Shown here piece after piece: positions 7,927 through 16,695 of a stretch of 64,000 nt of DNA. The notes under the pieces were generated by a model, which had not been told where the DNA came from, did no database searches, and saw nothing but the letters and a program-made list of their open reading frames with translations. The first letter of the stretch is position 1. The number at the start of each line of letters is the position of its first letter. The stretch spans positions 29,350 through 93,349 of the forward strand of contig CAVQMB010000026.1 of NCBI GenBank assembly GCA_963713445.1, given 5' to 3'. The stretch comes from CAVQMB01 sp963713445 (GTDB taxonomy: Bacteria; Pseudomonadota; Gammaproteobacteria; Competibacterales; Competibacteraceae). Position numbers and translations under genes: made by a program.

Positions 7927-8721
7927 TCAGCTCAGCTCGCTCAGGGCCTGCCGGGCCGCCGCCACGTCGGCCCGAAGATGGATGGGATTGAGGGTTCCGA
8001 TGACCACGCTGGCGACCCCGGGCTGCTTCAACAAAAGTTGCAAGGATGCGGCCAGCGGATCAGGCGCGGCAACGGCCGCCAGATGACCACTGACCAGCCC
8101 TTTCTTGATCAGCACGCCACGCTCCAGCGCCCGGGCCGCCCGGATCACAGGCAGTTCCGCTCGATACTGCAGATTATAGGTCACCATGACCAGGTCGCAG
8201 CAGGCCAGGGCCGCCAAACCGCCGGCGACGGTCTTGCCGGAAAAGCCAATCGCGCGCACCAGGCCGGTCGCCTTGAGTTGGAGCAGCGTCGGCAGACACT
8301 CTTGATGCTGCAGCAGCGCCAGGTCATCGCCATCTGAATGAACCAGCACATAGTCAAGATAGTCGGTCCGCAGCCGCCGCAGACTGCGCTCGACACTGGT
8401 ACGCACCGCCGCCGCTGAAAAATCGAAACGTGATCGGCCACCCCGGAACGTCTCGCCTACCTTGCTGCCGAGCACCCACTGACGCCTGGCGCCGGGCAAC
8501 AAGCGGCCCAGGCGTTCTTCGCTGCTGCCATAGGCCGGCGCGGTGTCCAACAGGTTGATGCCAAGGTCGCGTGCCAACGTCAGCAGCTCGACCACCGTCC
8601 GGTCATCCGGCAGTTCGAAACCGTGTGGATACTTGACGCCCTGGTTACGGCCGAGTTTGACCGTTCCCAGCCCCAGAGGGCTGACCATCAGCCCGGTCGT
8701 ACCCAGCGACCTCAGTTCCAT
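7927..8721 (-). CDS. Aldo/keto reductase family protein
   Basis: A 264-residue NAD(P)H-dependent aldo/keto reductase with a TIM-barrel fold. The catalytic tetrad is visible: Asp in LLDTAPAYG, Tyr in AYGSSEERLG, Lys in VLGSKVG and His in YVLVHSDG. The protein is shorter than the 310-330 residue average because the C-terminal loops are reduced. Its start codon lies inside the end of the upstream FAD oxidoreductase gene (10-base overlap), which suggests translational coupling. The substrate cannot be predicted. Confidence 0.85.
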   Translation of the reverse strand: MELRSLGTTGLMVSPLGLGTVKLGRNQGVKYPHGFELPDDRTVVELLTLARDLGINLLDTAPAYGSSEERLGRLLPGARRQWVLGSKVGETFRGGRSRFDFSAAAVRTSVERSLRRLRTDYLDYVLVHSDGDDLALLQHQECLPTLLQLKATGLVRAIGFSGKTVAGGLAALACCDLVMVTYNLQYRAELPVIRAARALERGVLIKKGLVSGHLAAVAAPDPLAASLQLLLKQPGVASVVIGTLNPIHLRADVAAARQALSELS

Positions 8722-9890
8722 GCTAGAGCCTCACGGTTCCAGGGGTAATCGCCCTGGCGGGGTCGCGGCCAGTCCGCCGGCAGCGGATCACTGAATCCGG
8801 GTTCAATACCCTGCTCATGCAAGGCCGCCAACACCGCGTCGGCTAGCATAGGTGTCAGCGCCAGTTTCGTTGGCCAGACGGTCAGTACGGCGCCATCCTG
8901 TCGCAGCACCGGCCCGTCCGGGCGCCGGCCCCCGTAGTCATAGCCCTCGGCCCGGTCGATCCGCAAGGTGGCGAATTCAGCCGCCGTCATATCCAGTTCC
9001 GGCAGCTGACTCGCCAGTTCCTGGCGGGCCCGACCAACCTGCGCGGCCGCGTCACAGTCAACGCCTGTTTCAGCCAGATCACCACCCAGATACCATACTG
9101 CCCGGCCGCTCGCATCGCTGTGGCTGGTGACGGTCAGCCGCGGCTTGTCCGACCAGCCGAGGAAATGCCCGAACAGGGGCGGCAGATAAGGCGCGCGCAT
9201 AAGCACCATGTGCAACGGCCGACGCTGCATGGGTATCGCACTCAAGTCGCCATTGCCAGCGCCGGCAGCCAACACCACCCGTTGTGCCTGCAGCCGCAGC
9301 CTGCGCTCGTTACCGGCGGTCAGTTCCAGGCAGCCTCCGCTGGGATGGTGGTCCACCTGGCCCAGGGCAAGCGCACTGGTCTGCCCGTCGGTAAGCGCCG
9401 CCACCAGCGAAGCGGTCGCCACCACCGGCTCATCGAGCTGATAGACCGCGCCGCGAAAATCGGAGTCGGTGAGCGCCACCGGGTGGGCGGTAGATGGCAA
9501 CGGTCGTACCCTACCGCGCACGGCTTTGCTGGCAAAAAATCCCGCCAGCCGGCCAACGCCGGCACTAGCGATCAGATACTGGTGGCCAGCCAGTGCCCCG
9601 ACCGAACGCAAGTCCACCTCACCCGTACCCGCCAGACACTGGCGCCACCGGGCGGGCATCGCCGCGATCGACTCGCTGGCACCACTCAGCCTGCCACCGA
9701 GGGCATACTTCATGCCGCCATGAATGATGCCCTGGGATGCCAGGGTCTGTCCGCCGCCCAGCGCCACGGCTTCAACCAGCACGGCGTGGTAACCCGAGCT
9801 GCGCAACCGTGCCAGAATCCACAGCCCGGCGATGCCGCCGCCGATGACGGCAACATCCACCCGGCACGAGGGAACCTTCATAGCGCTCAT
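8712..9890 (-). CDS. FAD-dependent oxidoreductase, DAO/GlpD-like
   Basis: A 392-residue flavoprotein of the DAO family. The N-terminal dinucleotide-binding motif is VAVIGGGIAGLWILARL, followed by the SQGIIHGGMKYALGG segment where glycerol-3-phosphate dehydrogenases and related enzymes contact FAD, and VVLAAGAGNGDL further on. It likely oxidises a hydroxy acid, amino acid or polyol and passes electrons to quinone or oxygen; the substrate is unknown. It is divergent from the Fe-S protein/DUF3501 pair. GlpA-, GlpC- and GlpD-like proteins often act together, so a functional link with the GlpC-like neighbour is possible but unproven. Confidence 0.8.
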   Translation of the reverse strand: MSAMKVPSCRVDVAVIGGGIAGLWILARLRSSGYHAVLVEAVALGGGQTLASQGIIHGGMKYALGGRLSGASESIAAMPARWRQCLAGTGEVDLRSVGALAGHQYLIASAGVGRLAGFFASKAVRGRVRPLPSTAHPVALTDSDFRGAVYQLDEPVVATASLVAALTDGQTSALALGQVDHHPSGGCLELTAGNERRLRLQAQRVVLAAGAGNGDLSAIPMQRRPLHMVLMRAPYLPPLFGHFLGWSDKPRLTVTSHSDASGRAVWYLGGDLAETGVDCDAAAQVGRARQELASQLPELDMTAAEFATLRIDRAEGYDYGGRRPDGPVLRQDGAVLTVWPTKLALTPMLADAVLAALHEQGIEPGFSDPLPADWPRPRQGDYPWNREALAWN

Positions 9891-9948
9891 CTATCAAGCG
9901 TATTGATCTTTGAAATTGGACGCAAAACCCGCAAACTCGTTAAAGTTG

Positions 9949-9967
9949 GTTTAGACTCATTCTAAAC
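9949..9967. promoter_or_regulatory. Irr/PerR-type inverted repeat upstream of the Fe-S protein gene
   Basis: GTTTAGA (9949-9955), a five-base spacer, and TCTAAAC (9961-9967) form a perfect 7-5-7 inverted repeat. The core resembles the iron control element bound by Irr and related Fur-family peroxide sensors (TTTAGAA-N3-TTCTAAA), differing at one base. It lies 28 bases before the start of the Fe-S protein gene, where a repressor would block initiation. No Fur-family regulator is encoded in the window. Confidence 0.55.
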
Positions 9968-9994
9968 TGATTCGACGGCAGAAGGAGATCCAGT

Positions 9995-11344
9995 ATGGCA
10001 ACATCCCCCGCCAGTGCGACCCGTGAAGGCAACCTCGAGGCTCCCACGCGTCACCCGTTGGACTGGCAGAGTGAGGAATTCTACAGCCAGGACGCCCTGT
10101 TCCAGGAGATGGAGCGGGTGTTCGACATCTGCCATGGTTGCCGCCGGTGCGTCAGTTTATGCCATGCGTTTCCCTCCTTATTCGATTTGGTAGACGAATC
10201 GGAGACTCTTGAGGTCGACGGCGTGGCCAAATCGGACTATTGGAAAGTGGTCGATCACTGTTATCTGTGCGACCTCTGCTATATGACCAAGTGCCCCTAT
10301 GTACCGCCGCATCCCTGGAATGTCGACTTTCCCCACCTGATGCTGCGGGCCAAGGCGGTTAAATTCCAGCAGGGCGACGTCCGTCGCCGGGATCGCCTGC
10401 TGACATCGACCGATGCCGTCGGCAAACTGGCCAGCATCCCGGTTGTCGCAGAGACGGTCAACGCGGCCAATCGCAGCCCGGCGCTGCGCAAGCTGCTCGA
10501 CAAGACACTCGGGGTCCATCCCGACGCCAAACTTCCCGAATATCACAGTGATACTGCCCGCCGTCGGCTGCGCGGCCACCAAAGCTTGAACGGCCAACCC
10601 GAGGAGATCGGCCGCACCCGCGGCAAGGCCGCGCTGTTCACGACCTGTTACGGCAATTACAACCAGCCGCAGATCGCCGCGGATATGGTCAAAGTATTCG
10701 AGCACAACGCCATCCCCATGTCGCTGGTTGAGAAAGAACAGTGCTGCGGCATGCCCAAGCTGGAACTGGGTGATCTGCAGGCGGTGGCGCGCGCCAAACA
10801 GGCTAATATACCGGTACTGGCGAAAATGATCGACGCAGGCTGGGACATCGTGGCACCAGTACCCTCGTGCGTACTGATGTTCAAACAGGAATTGCCGCTC
10901 ATGTTCCCTGATGACGCCACGGTCGCCAAGGTCAAGGCGCACATCTTCGATCCGTTCGAATACCTGATGCTGCGCCACCGCGAAGGCAAGCTGCGAACCG
11001 ATTTCAAGCAATCGCTAGGCAAAATTGCCTATCACGCGGCCTGCCACTTGCGGGTGCAGAATATTGGCCTGAAAACACGCGAACTGCTCGAGTTGATTCC
11101 CGACACCGAGGTCGAGCCAATCGAACGCTGCTCGGGCCATGACGGCACCTATGCCGTGAAGTCCGAATTCCACGAGATTTCGATGAAAATCTGCCGGCCG
11201 GTGGTGAACCGGGTCAAGCAGGCTGAGGCCAAATACTATGCCAGCGACTGTCCGATGGCGGGCGATCAAATCGAAAACGGCCTCGCCGGCGATCAGCCGG
11301 CAGCGCATCCAATGAGTCTGCTACGCCAGGCCTACGGCCTGTAA
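9995..11344 (+). CDS. GlpC/heterodisulfide reductase-like (Fe-S)-binding protein
   Basis: A 449-residue iron-sulfur protein. Two ferredoxin-type clusters are encoded near the N-terminus: CHGCRRCVSLCH and CYLCDLCYMTKCP. The C-terminal half carries two cysteine-rich CCG-type domains, the first with EKEQCCGMPKLELG and the second degenerate (ERCSGHDGTYAVK). Such proteins relay electrons between a dehydrogenase and the quinone pool. The family typically sits between a rubrerythrin and a DUF3501 gene; here DUF3501 follows but no rubrerythrin is visible. A strong GAAGGAGA ribosome-binding site precedes the ATG, and an Irr-like palindrome lies upstream, so oxidative-stress or iron regulation is inferred. 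Confidence 0.88.
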   Translation: MATSPASATREGNLEAPTRHPLDWQSEEFYSQDALFQEMERVFDICHGCRRCVSLCHAFPSLFDLVDESETLEVDGVAKSDYWKVVDHCYLCDLCYMTKCPYVPPHPWNVDFPHLMLRAKAVKFQQGDVRRRDRLLTSTDAVGKLASIPVVAETVNAANRSPALRKLLDKTLGVHPDAKLPEYHSDTARRRLRGHQSLNGQPEEIGRTRGKAALFTTCYGNYNQPQIAADMVKVFEHNAIPMSLVEKEQCCGMPKLELGDLQAVARAKQANIPVLAKMIDAGWDIVAPVPSCVLMFKQELPLMFPDDATVAKVKAHIFDPFEYLMLRHREGKLRTDFKQSLGKIAYHAACHLRVQNIGLKTRELLELIPDTEVEPIERCSGHDGTYAVKSEFHEISMKICRPVVNRVKQAEAKYYASDCPMAGDQIENGLAGDQPAAHPMSLLRQAYGL

Positions 11345-11387
11345 GCCTCTGGCCGGACCATTCATGTCAGGACATGGAGACCACAGC

Positions 11388-11972
11388 ATGCAAAAATTGA
11401 CACGCGAATCGCTTTATACACTGGAGGACTACGCGCGCGCGCGCCCGGAGTTCCGCCGGCGGGTTATGGAACACAAGCGCCACCGCAAGGTGCCACTGGG
11501 TCCCAATGCCACCCTGTATTTCGAGGATACTCTGACGATCCAGTATCAGGTGCAGGAAGTGCTGCGGGTAGAACGTCTGTTTGAGCCGGCCGAGGTGCAG
11601 GACGAACTGGACGCCTACAACCCGTTGATCCCCGACGCCAGCAACTGGAAAGCGGTATTCATGATCGAATTCAGCGACGAAGCCGAACGCCGCCAGGCGC
11701 TGGCCAGGCTGATCGGTATCGAGGACCGGGTCTGGCTGCAGGTCCACGGATTCGCCCCGGTTTACGCCATCGCTGATGAGGATCTCGACCGGGAGACCGC
11801 CGAGAAAACCTCCGCCGTCCACTTTGTGCGGTTCGAACTCGCGCCGGATATGATCGCGGCCGTGAGACGCGGCGCCAACATTGCCGCCGGTGTGGATCAT
11901 CCCGGGTATCGCTACGAGCTTCCCGCCCTGGCGCCCGACGTGCGGCAGTCGCTGGCCAACGACCTGCCATAG
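11388..11972 (+). CDS. DUF3501 family protein
   Basis: A 194-residue protein of the uncharacterised DUF3501 family. The start MQKLTRESLYTLEDYARARP is the conserved family N-terminus and has GGAG eight bases upstream, so I prefer 11388 over the ATG at 11364. Conserved features include FRRRVMEHKRHRKVPLGPN and LYFEDTLTIQYQVQEVLR. No cofactor motif or membrane segment is visible. It follows the Fe-S protein closely and almost certainly shares its operon; elsewhere this pair accompanies rubrerythrin, which points to peroxide or iron-related function by association only. Confidence 0.88.
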   Translation: MQKLTRESLYTLEDYARARPEFRRRVMEHKRHRKVPLGPNATLYFEDTLTIQYQVQEVLRVERLFEPAEVQDELDAYNPLIPDASNWKAVFMIEFSDEAERRQALARLIGIEDRVWLQVHGFAPVYAIADEDLDRETAEKTSAVHFVRFELAPDMIAAVRRGANIAAGVDHPGYRYELPALAPDVRQSLANDLP

Positions 11973-11992
11973 CTTAGATCACGCGCGCCCGG

Positions 11993-12694
11993 TCAGTGCG
12001 GCCGGGCACGGCGGCGCAGCGGCAGCGATGCCAGGATCACCGCGATCACACCAGTCAGGAATACCCCGTCGAAGGTGCCGGCACCGCCGATTGAGGCAAC
12101 CGGCGCCCCCAGACCCTGAATCCGGTCCAGATTGAGCAGGTCGGCACCGATCAGGGTACCCATGCTCCCGGCAATGTATGCCAGTGCAGGTGCACGCTGG
12201 CGCGTCAGAAGAACTGCCACCAGTGCGGCGATCAGCGGCGGCAGAAAAGTCGGCACGGCGATACCGACGCCACGGACCGGCTCGGCCATCAGGTGCACAG
12301 CAACCGTGACCAGCGCAACGCCGATCAATCCCTGCAGCCACAACCGGTTACGGATCAGCAGATAAAGCGACAACAGCGTCGGCACCACAGCCCCACCCAC
12401 ATTGACTGCAATCAGTGTCCCGGGCCAGTTCTGGACCACCGGTATCACGTAGCGCATGCCGAAGAAATCGACCACCTGGCCGGTCACTACCGGTTCAGGT
12501 GCCAGCCGCAACACGGGCAGGTTGACGTAGCTCCCGACCAGTGACGCCAGTAGCAGCAGCACTACAAAGCGCGGCGCGATACCGACCCGCTCGTAGACAT
12601 AGGACAGCACATGCAGCTCTAGCAGGACAACCAGGAAGCCGAGCAGCACAAACAGCATGAGGTAAATCGGGTAATCGAGCGGAAAATAGTCCAT
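11993..12694 (-). CDS. DUF1614 family membrane protein
   Basis: A 233-residue integral membrane protein with about seven hydrophobic segments, beginning YLMLFVLLGFLVVLLELHV. The C-terminal motif GAPVASIGGAGTFDGVFLTG is a signature of DUF1614. The function is unknown. It ends 20 bases from the convergent DUF3501 gene and lies 142 bases after the Nudix gene on the same strand, so it may be the last gene of the ribB operon or have its own promoter. Confidence 0.8.
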   Translation of the reverse strand: MDYFPLDYPIYLMLFVLLGFLVVLLELHVLSYVYERVGIAPRFVVLLLLASLVGSYVNLPVLRLAPEPVVTGQVVDFFGMRYVIPVVQNWPGTLIAVNVGGAVVPTLLSLYLLIRNRLWLQGLIGVALVTVAVHLMAEPVRGVGIAVPTFLPPLIAALVAVLLTRQRAPALAYIAGSMGTLIGADLLNLDRIQGLGAPVASIGGAGTFDGVFLTGVIAVILASLPLRRRARPH

Positions 12695-12836
12695 GGTCAG
12701 CTCATCGTCTCAGAGGGCGGTTCGGCCGCTGCAAGAATTGCGACAACCGGCGGCGGCCGGCACCCACCCGGCTGCTGGCTTCCGCGTTACCACGCGTGCG
12801 GCAGCATAGCGCAGGCGGAGCCCGTCCGACTGCGCG

Positions 12837-13634
12837 TCACCGGAGAATTCTGTACCGGCCACCAATCTCCGGCACCAGCACGCGGCTGGCACCGTAGCCC
12901 GCGTCAGGCGGAATGACCATAACCTGGCCGTCGGGGTGCGGCTCGATCTCCGGTTGCACGGTGACAACCGGCTCACCGCTGGCCCGGGCCAGGGCGTCGG
13001 AGACGCTGCTAGCCCGGGCCAGCCGGGCCAGGTTCATACGGGTCGGAAATAACACCTGGAGTTCCCCACATTCGGCCCTCGCGATAGCCTCACGCGGCGT
13101 CAGCCAAAGCGCCTGCAGCGTCTCGATACCGTCATGGCAGACCTGCTGATCGTCAGGTGCCGGCGCCAGGAAAAAACGCGTATCAAATATCCGCGGCCTG
13201 CCCCTGGGTGTAATCCAATGGCCGAACGGCACCAGCAGATCCAACGCCAGCTGCAGCCGCACATACCGACACAAGGCGCTCAGCGGTGCCGTGCCCAGCA
13301 TCAGCCGGTCGCGCCACGGCACCAGCGCCGCCTGTTGGCAACCCGATATCAAACGGTCGGCTTCAGTGGTCCGGGCCAGCAACAGACCACACTCCTCGAA
13401 CGCTTCCCGGACTGCGGCAACCGCGTAAGGACGCTCGACCGGGGCCACTGCCGTTGCACCATGCGTAACGAAATCCCGATGATGGTCGTCCGGCTCCACC
13501 TTGCCGCCCGGGAACACCACCGCGTCCGGGAACGCGCTGACGTAAGGCGGACGCACCAGCATCAGCACTTCCGGACCGTGCGCCGCATCGCGCAGCAATA
13601 GCACGGTGGCCGACGGGCACACCTGCCCGGTCAT
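12837..13634 (-). CDS. Nudix hydrolase (NUDT19/CoA-pyrophosphatase-like)
   Basis: A 265-residue Nudix hydrolase that would cleave a nucleoside diphosphate linked to another moiety. The Nudix box is split: FPGGKVEPDDHH starts it, then about 25 residues intervene before AVREAFEECGLLLA. This long insertion is typical of the NUDT19-like branch that acts on CoA esters. The second half of the protein includes WLTPREAIARAECGEL, as in that family. The start codon overlaps the ribB stop by four bases (ATGA), indicating coupled translation. Confidence 0.82.
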   Translation of the reverse strand: MTGQVCPSATVLLLRDAAHGPEVLMLVRPPYVSAFPDAVVFPGGKVEPDDHHRDFVTHGATAVAPVERPYAVAAVREAFEECGLLLARTTEADRLISGCQQAALVPWRDRLMLGTAPLSALCRYVRLQLALDLLVPFGHWITPRGRPRIFDTRFFLAPAPDDQQVCHDGIETLQALWLTPREAIARAECGELQVLFPTRMNLARLARASSVSDALARASGEPVVTVQPEIEPHPDGQVMVIPPDAGYGASRVLVPEIGGRYRILR

Positions 13635-14743
13635 TCCAAGTGACCGATCGTCAACGGTATATTTTCGACGATTTCCAGGCCGTAGCTTTCCAGGCCCATA
13701 TAGTGCCAGTTGCTGTTACTCATCAACCGCATGCGGCGTACACCCAGATCCACCAGGATCTGCGAACCAACCCCGTTCTCGCGCCATTCGCGGGCTCGTT
13801 CGGGCGTATCGGGCAGCACCGCATCGGCCGGGCGCTCGAACAAGGACAAGTCGAGGCTGGTCGGATCGCGCAGGTAAATCACCACGCCCCGGCCCTCATC
13901 GGCAATCCGACGCAGTGCGGCATCCAGTAGACTGTCTTCACGGGGGCCCAGCAGATCGTCGAGCGGATGTTCATTGTGCACCCTTACCAGTACCGCGCTG
14001 CCGTCAGTAACATCACCTTTGACCAGCACCAGGTGCCGCAGGCCGTCCGGTATCGACCGGTAGGTATAGGCCTGGAACTCACCGTAACGGGTCTGCAAGT
14101 TACGGCTCTGCTGGCGCTGGACCAGCTTTTCCTGCTGCCGCCGGTGACGAATCAGCGCGGCTATCGATACGATCGGCAGTCCGTGCTCGGCGGCAAACGC
14201 CGTCAGTTCCGGCAACCGCTTCATGCTACCGTCGTCGTTGACCAGCTCACAGATCACGCCGGCAGGCTGCAATTCTGCCAACCGCGCCAGATCGACCGCT
14301 GCCTCGGTATGCCCGGCACGCACCAGCACGCCCCCCTCGCGCGCCCGCAGCGGAAAAATGTGACCGGGTCGGGCGAAATCCTCCGCCCGCGCGTTGTGGC
14401 CGGCCAGAGCTTGTAGCGTGTGGGCGCGGTCAGCCGCGGAGATACCGGTCGAGGTTTCAAACTTGAAGTCTACCGACACCGTAAACGCTGTGGCGTGCGA
14501 TTCGGTGTTGTGCTGAACCATTTGCGGCAGATCCAGGGCCCGCAGACGCTCGTCGGTGAGCGGCGCGCAGATGATGCCGCTGGTATGGCGGATCATGAAG
14601 GCAATCTTGTCGGCCGTGGCCTTCTCCGCGGCCATAATCAGATCGCCTTCATTTTCGCGCGATTCGTCGTCGACCACGACGACGAATCGGCCGTCAGCCA
14701 GCGCCCGGATGGCTTCTTCGATGCTGGAGAACTGTGTAGTCAT
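13631..14743 (-). CDS. ribB: 3,4-dihydroxy-2-butanone-4-phosphate synthase with degenerate GTP cyclohydrolase II domain
   Basis: RibB converts ribulose-5-phosphate to the four-carbon precursor of riboflavin. Residues 1-205 form the DHBP synthase domain, with the acidic metal-binding motif DDESRENEGDL and the histidine-containing RAGHTEAAVDLARLA. The remaining 165 residues align with GTP cyclohydrolase II, but the zinc-binding cysteine motif is gone (RVHNEHPLDDLLGPREDS where RibA has several Cys), so that domain should be inactive. The chosen start MTTQFSSIEEAI fits the family and lies 54 bases inside the longest frame. No FMN riboswitch is visible upstream. Confidence 0.93.
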   Translation of the reverse strand: MTTQFSSIEEAIRALADGRFVVVVDDESRENEGDLIMAAEKATADKIAFMIRHTSGIICAPLTDERLRALDLPQMVQHNTESHATAFTVSVDFKFETSTGISAADRAHTLQALAGHNARAEDFARPGHIFPLRAREGGVLVRAGHTEAAVDLARLAELQPAGVICELVNDDGSMKRLPELTAFAAEHGLPIVSIAALIRHRRQQEKLVQRQQSRNLQTRYGEFQAYTYRSIPDGLRHLVLVKGDVTDGSAVLVRVHNEHPLDDLLGPREDSLLDAALRRIADEGRGVVIYLRDPTSLDLSLFERPADAVLPDTPERAREWRENGVGSQILVDLGVRRMRLMSNSNWHYMGLESYGLEIVENIPLTIGHLE

Positions 14744-14852
14744 TACCCTGCAAACGTGTGGGCCATGGGCCCTTGCGGCCCATTGTGGAAGTCGCAAGTA
14801 TAGGCAATCGCAGCAGTGCTGTCGCCGCTGCCATAAGCGCCGCGTCGCAACG

Positions 14853-15233
14853 CTACCCTGGCGGGTCCTCGGCGGAGCAGCGACCCAGCTGGTTCAGTAG
14901 ATAATCACGCAGTACCACTGCCTGATTGTGGGCCGGATCCCGAGCACTGTAGATTAACGTTAAGCGGCTGTCAGCGGCCAATGCCAGCAACTGTTCGATG
15001 ACCTCCGGACGCTGTGCCAGTTCGGCCTGGTAGCACTGCCGGAACTCGTCCCACCGGACCGGCTGATGGCCGAACCAGCGCCGCAGTTCGTGACTGGGCC
15101 CCGCTTCCCGCAGCCATAGTTCGAGCCCGGCGCGCGCCCGACTCACACCGCGTGGCCACACCCGGTCGACCAGCACCCGGTGTCCATCGCCCGGCACAGC
15201 GGGCTCATAGACCCGCTTGGTGACAATCTCCAT
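14853..15233 (-). CDS. DUF488 family protein
   Basis: A 126-residue DUF488 protein. It starts with the conserved KRVYEPAVPGDGHRVLVDRVWPRG (shown in part: VLVDRVWPRGVSR) and contains LTLIYSARDPAHNQAVVLRD, both hallmarks of the family. No enzymatic activity is established. It starts four bases after the stop of the 5-formyltetrahydrofolate cyclo-ligase gene on the same strand and is separated from ribB by about 110 bases, so it is probably the last gene of the TSUP-cyclo-ligase operon. Confidence 0.85.
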   Translation of the reverse strand: MEIVTKRVYEPAVPGDGHRVLVDRVWPRGVSRARAGLELWLREAGPSHELRRWFGHQPVRWDEFRQCYQAELAQRPEVIEQLLALAADSRLTLIYSARDPAHNQAVVLRDYLLNQLGRCSAEDPPG

Positions 15234-15237
15234 GGCG

Positions 15238-15816
15238 CTATGAATTGCGTCGTATAACGACTGATTCGGTCACGATTACATCCATCGGAATATCAAACGG
15301 CTGCGGATGGATCGTATCCAGCCGCGCCAGTTCATAGCCGATACCGATCGCCATTGGTGGCTTGCTCAATGCCGCGATGGTGCGATCAAAATAGCCACCG
15401 CCGTAGCCGAGGCGGTAGCAGCCGCCATCGAAGCCCACCAGCGGCACCAGTAGCACATCAGGCTCGACAACGTTGCGCGTGCGCGGCACCGGAATCTGGT
15501 AAACGCCGCGCTCGGTTGGATCGCCGGCCTGCCAGAGCCGGAATTCCAGCGGCTGACGCGGCTCGATCACCGCCGGCAATGCGGTCCGGCCACCGCTCTG
15601 ATTGAGTTCGGCGGCCAGCCCACGGGCATCGAACTCGCCCTTGAATGGCCAGCACAGGCCGAAAACCAGCCCTTCCGGCGCCGGCAGTAGCTGCCGCAGA
15701 TACGGCTCGATGATCGCATTCCAGCGGTTGCGCTGCTCGCGACCCACGGCCAGCCGCGCGGCGATCAGCCGCTCCCGCTCGCGGCGGCGCCATTGCTTGA
15801 CCTCGCTTGGATCCAC
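15238..15816 (-). CDS. 5-formyltetrahydrofolate cyclo-ligase
   Basis: This enzyme converts 5-formyl-THF to 5,10-methenyl-THF with ATP, recycling the storage folate. The N-terminal basic helix (KQWRRRERERLIAARLAV) and the ATP/Mg motif LGYGGGYFDRTIA are diagnostic, and the 192-residue length is normal. The 6S RNA gene that precedes this gene in many gammaproteobacteria is not present, since only 21 bases separate it from the TSUP transporter gene. Gene names in use for the family are ygfA and fau. Confidence 0.93.
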   Translation of the reverse strand: MDPSEVKQWRRRERERLIAARLAVGREQRNRWNAIIEPYLRQLLPAPEGLVFGLCWPFKGEFDARGLAAELNQSGGRTALPAVIEPRQPLEFRLWQAGDPTERGVYQIPVPRTRNVVEPDVLLVPLVGFDGGCYRLGYGGGYFDRTIAALSKPPMAIGIGYELARLDTIHPQPFDIPMDVIVTESVVIRRNS

Positions 15817-15837
15817 CTAACACGCTCCTCCCGGCTG

Positions 15838-16614
15838 TCAGATCAGCCAGGTTGACAGACTCTCGTACAACAGTCGCAGCCCGGTGAGCAAAAGAAACGC
15901 GTAGCACAGTTGGTAGAAGCGCTCCGCCGGCACCCGCTTGTGCAGCCAGATGCCCAGTCCCATGCCGAGTGCGGCCAGCGGCAGCAGGACCAGCGCAAGC
16001 TCGAGGTTGGTATCACCCAGCTGGCCCAGCAGACTATAAGGAATCAGTTTGACGTAATTAACCACAATAAAAAAGATCACGGTGGTGCCCTGGTACAGGG
16101 TCTTGTCGAGCTGCCGTGGGAGCAGATACACCTGCAGCGGCGCTCCGCCAGCGTGGGCGATGAAGCTGGTGAAGCCGGACACCGCCCCCCAGAAACCGCC
16201 CCGCAGCACATCCTGGGGCTGCGCCTCGGCGGCCACGTGGCGCCGCCGCAGCCAGTAGTCGAGGCTGAACGTGACCGCAATCACGCCGAGCAGCAGGCGA
16301 ACGAATGTCTCATCCAGCAAGCCGAACGTCAGACTGCCCAGTGTAATCCCCGCCACCGCACCTGGCAGCATGATACGCAGGCTGGCCGGATCCGCATGGC
16401 CCCGATAAGCCCATACCCCGATCAGATCCATCACACACAAAATCGGCAGCAGAATGGCGGCCGCCTGCACCGGGCCGATGACCAGCGACAGCAGCGGCAC
16501 CGCCAGAATGCCGAGACCGCCACCAAACCCACCCTTGGAGATTCCCATGATCAGCACCGCCGGTACGGCGCTGGCATAAAACCACGGATCGGTCAGCAGC
16601 ATACCGCCCCGCAT
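15838..16614 (-). CDS. TSUP family (TauE/SafE) membrane transporter
   Basis: A 258-residue inner-membrane protein with eight hydrophobic segments arranged as two similar halves, as in TauE/SafE permeases for sulfite, sulfoacetate or related anions. The N-terminal motif MGISKGGFGGGLGILAVPLL and the second-half FTSFIAHAGGAPLQVYLLP are both characteristic. The substrate cannot be predicted. It heads a minus-strand group and is divergent from the sirtuin gene across an 81-base intergenic region that must hold both promoters. Confidence 0.9.
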   Translation of the reverse strand: MRGGMLLTDPWFYASAVPAVLIMGISKGGFGGGLGILAVPLLSLVIGPVQAAAILLPILCVMDLIGVWAYRGHADPASLRIMLPGAVAGITLGSLTFGLLDETFVRLLLGVIAVTFSLDYWLRRRHVAAEAQPQDVLRGGFWGAVSGFTSFIAHAGGAPLQVYLLPRQLDKTLYQGTTVIFFIVVNYVKLIPYSLLGQLGDTNLELALVLLPLAALGMGLGIWLHKRVPAERFYQLCYAFLLLTGLRLLYESLSTWLI

Positions 16615-16695
16615 GATTGGCCAAACGACTCACCACATGCAACCATGTTGCCTCACCGCTGTAGACGTTTGATTGGATAACCGGCACTCGCAGCC

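Noticed and set aside
14744..14852. Possible FMN riboswitch upstream of ribB
   Set aside because: None of the conserved RFN strings are visible in the 110-base upstream region.
15817..15837. 6S RNA gene expected upstream of the 5-formyl-THF cyclo-ligase gene
   Set aside because: Only 21 bases separate the gene from the TSUP transporter, far too short for 6S RNA.
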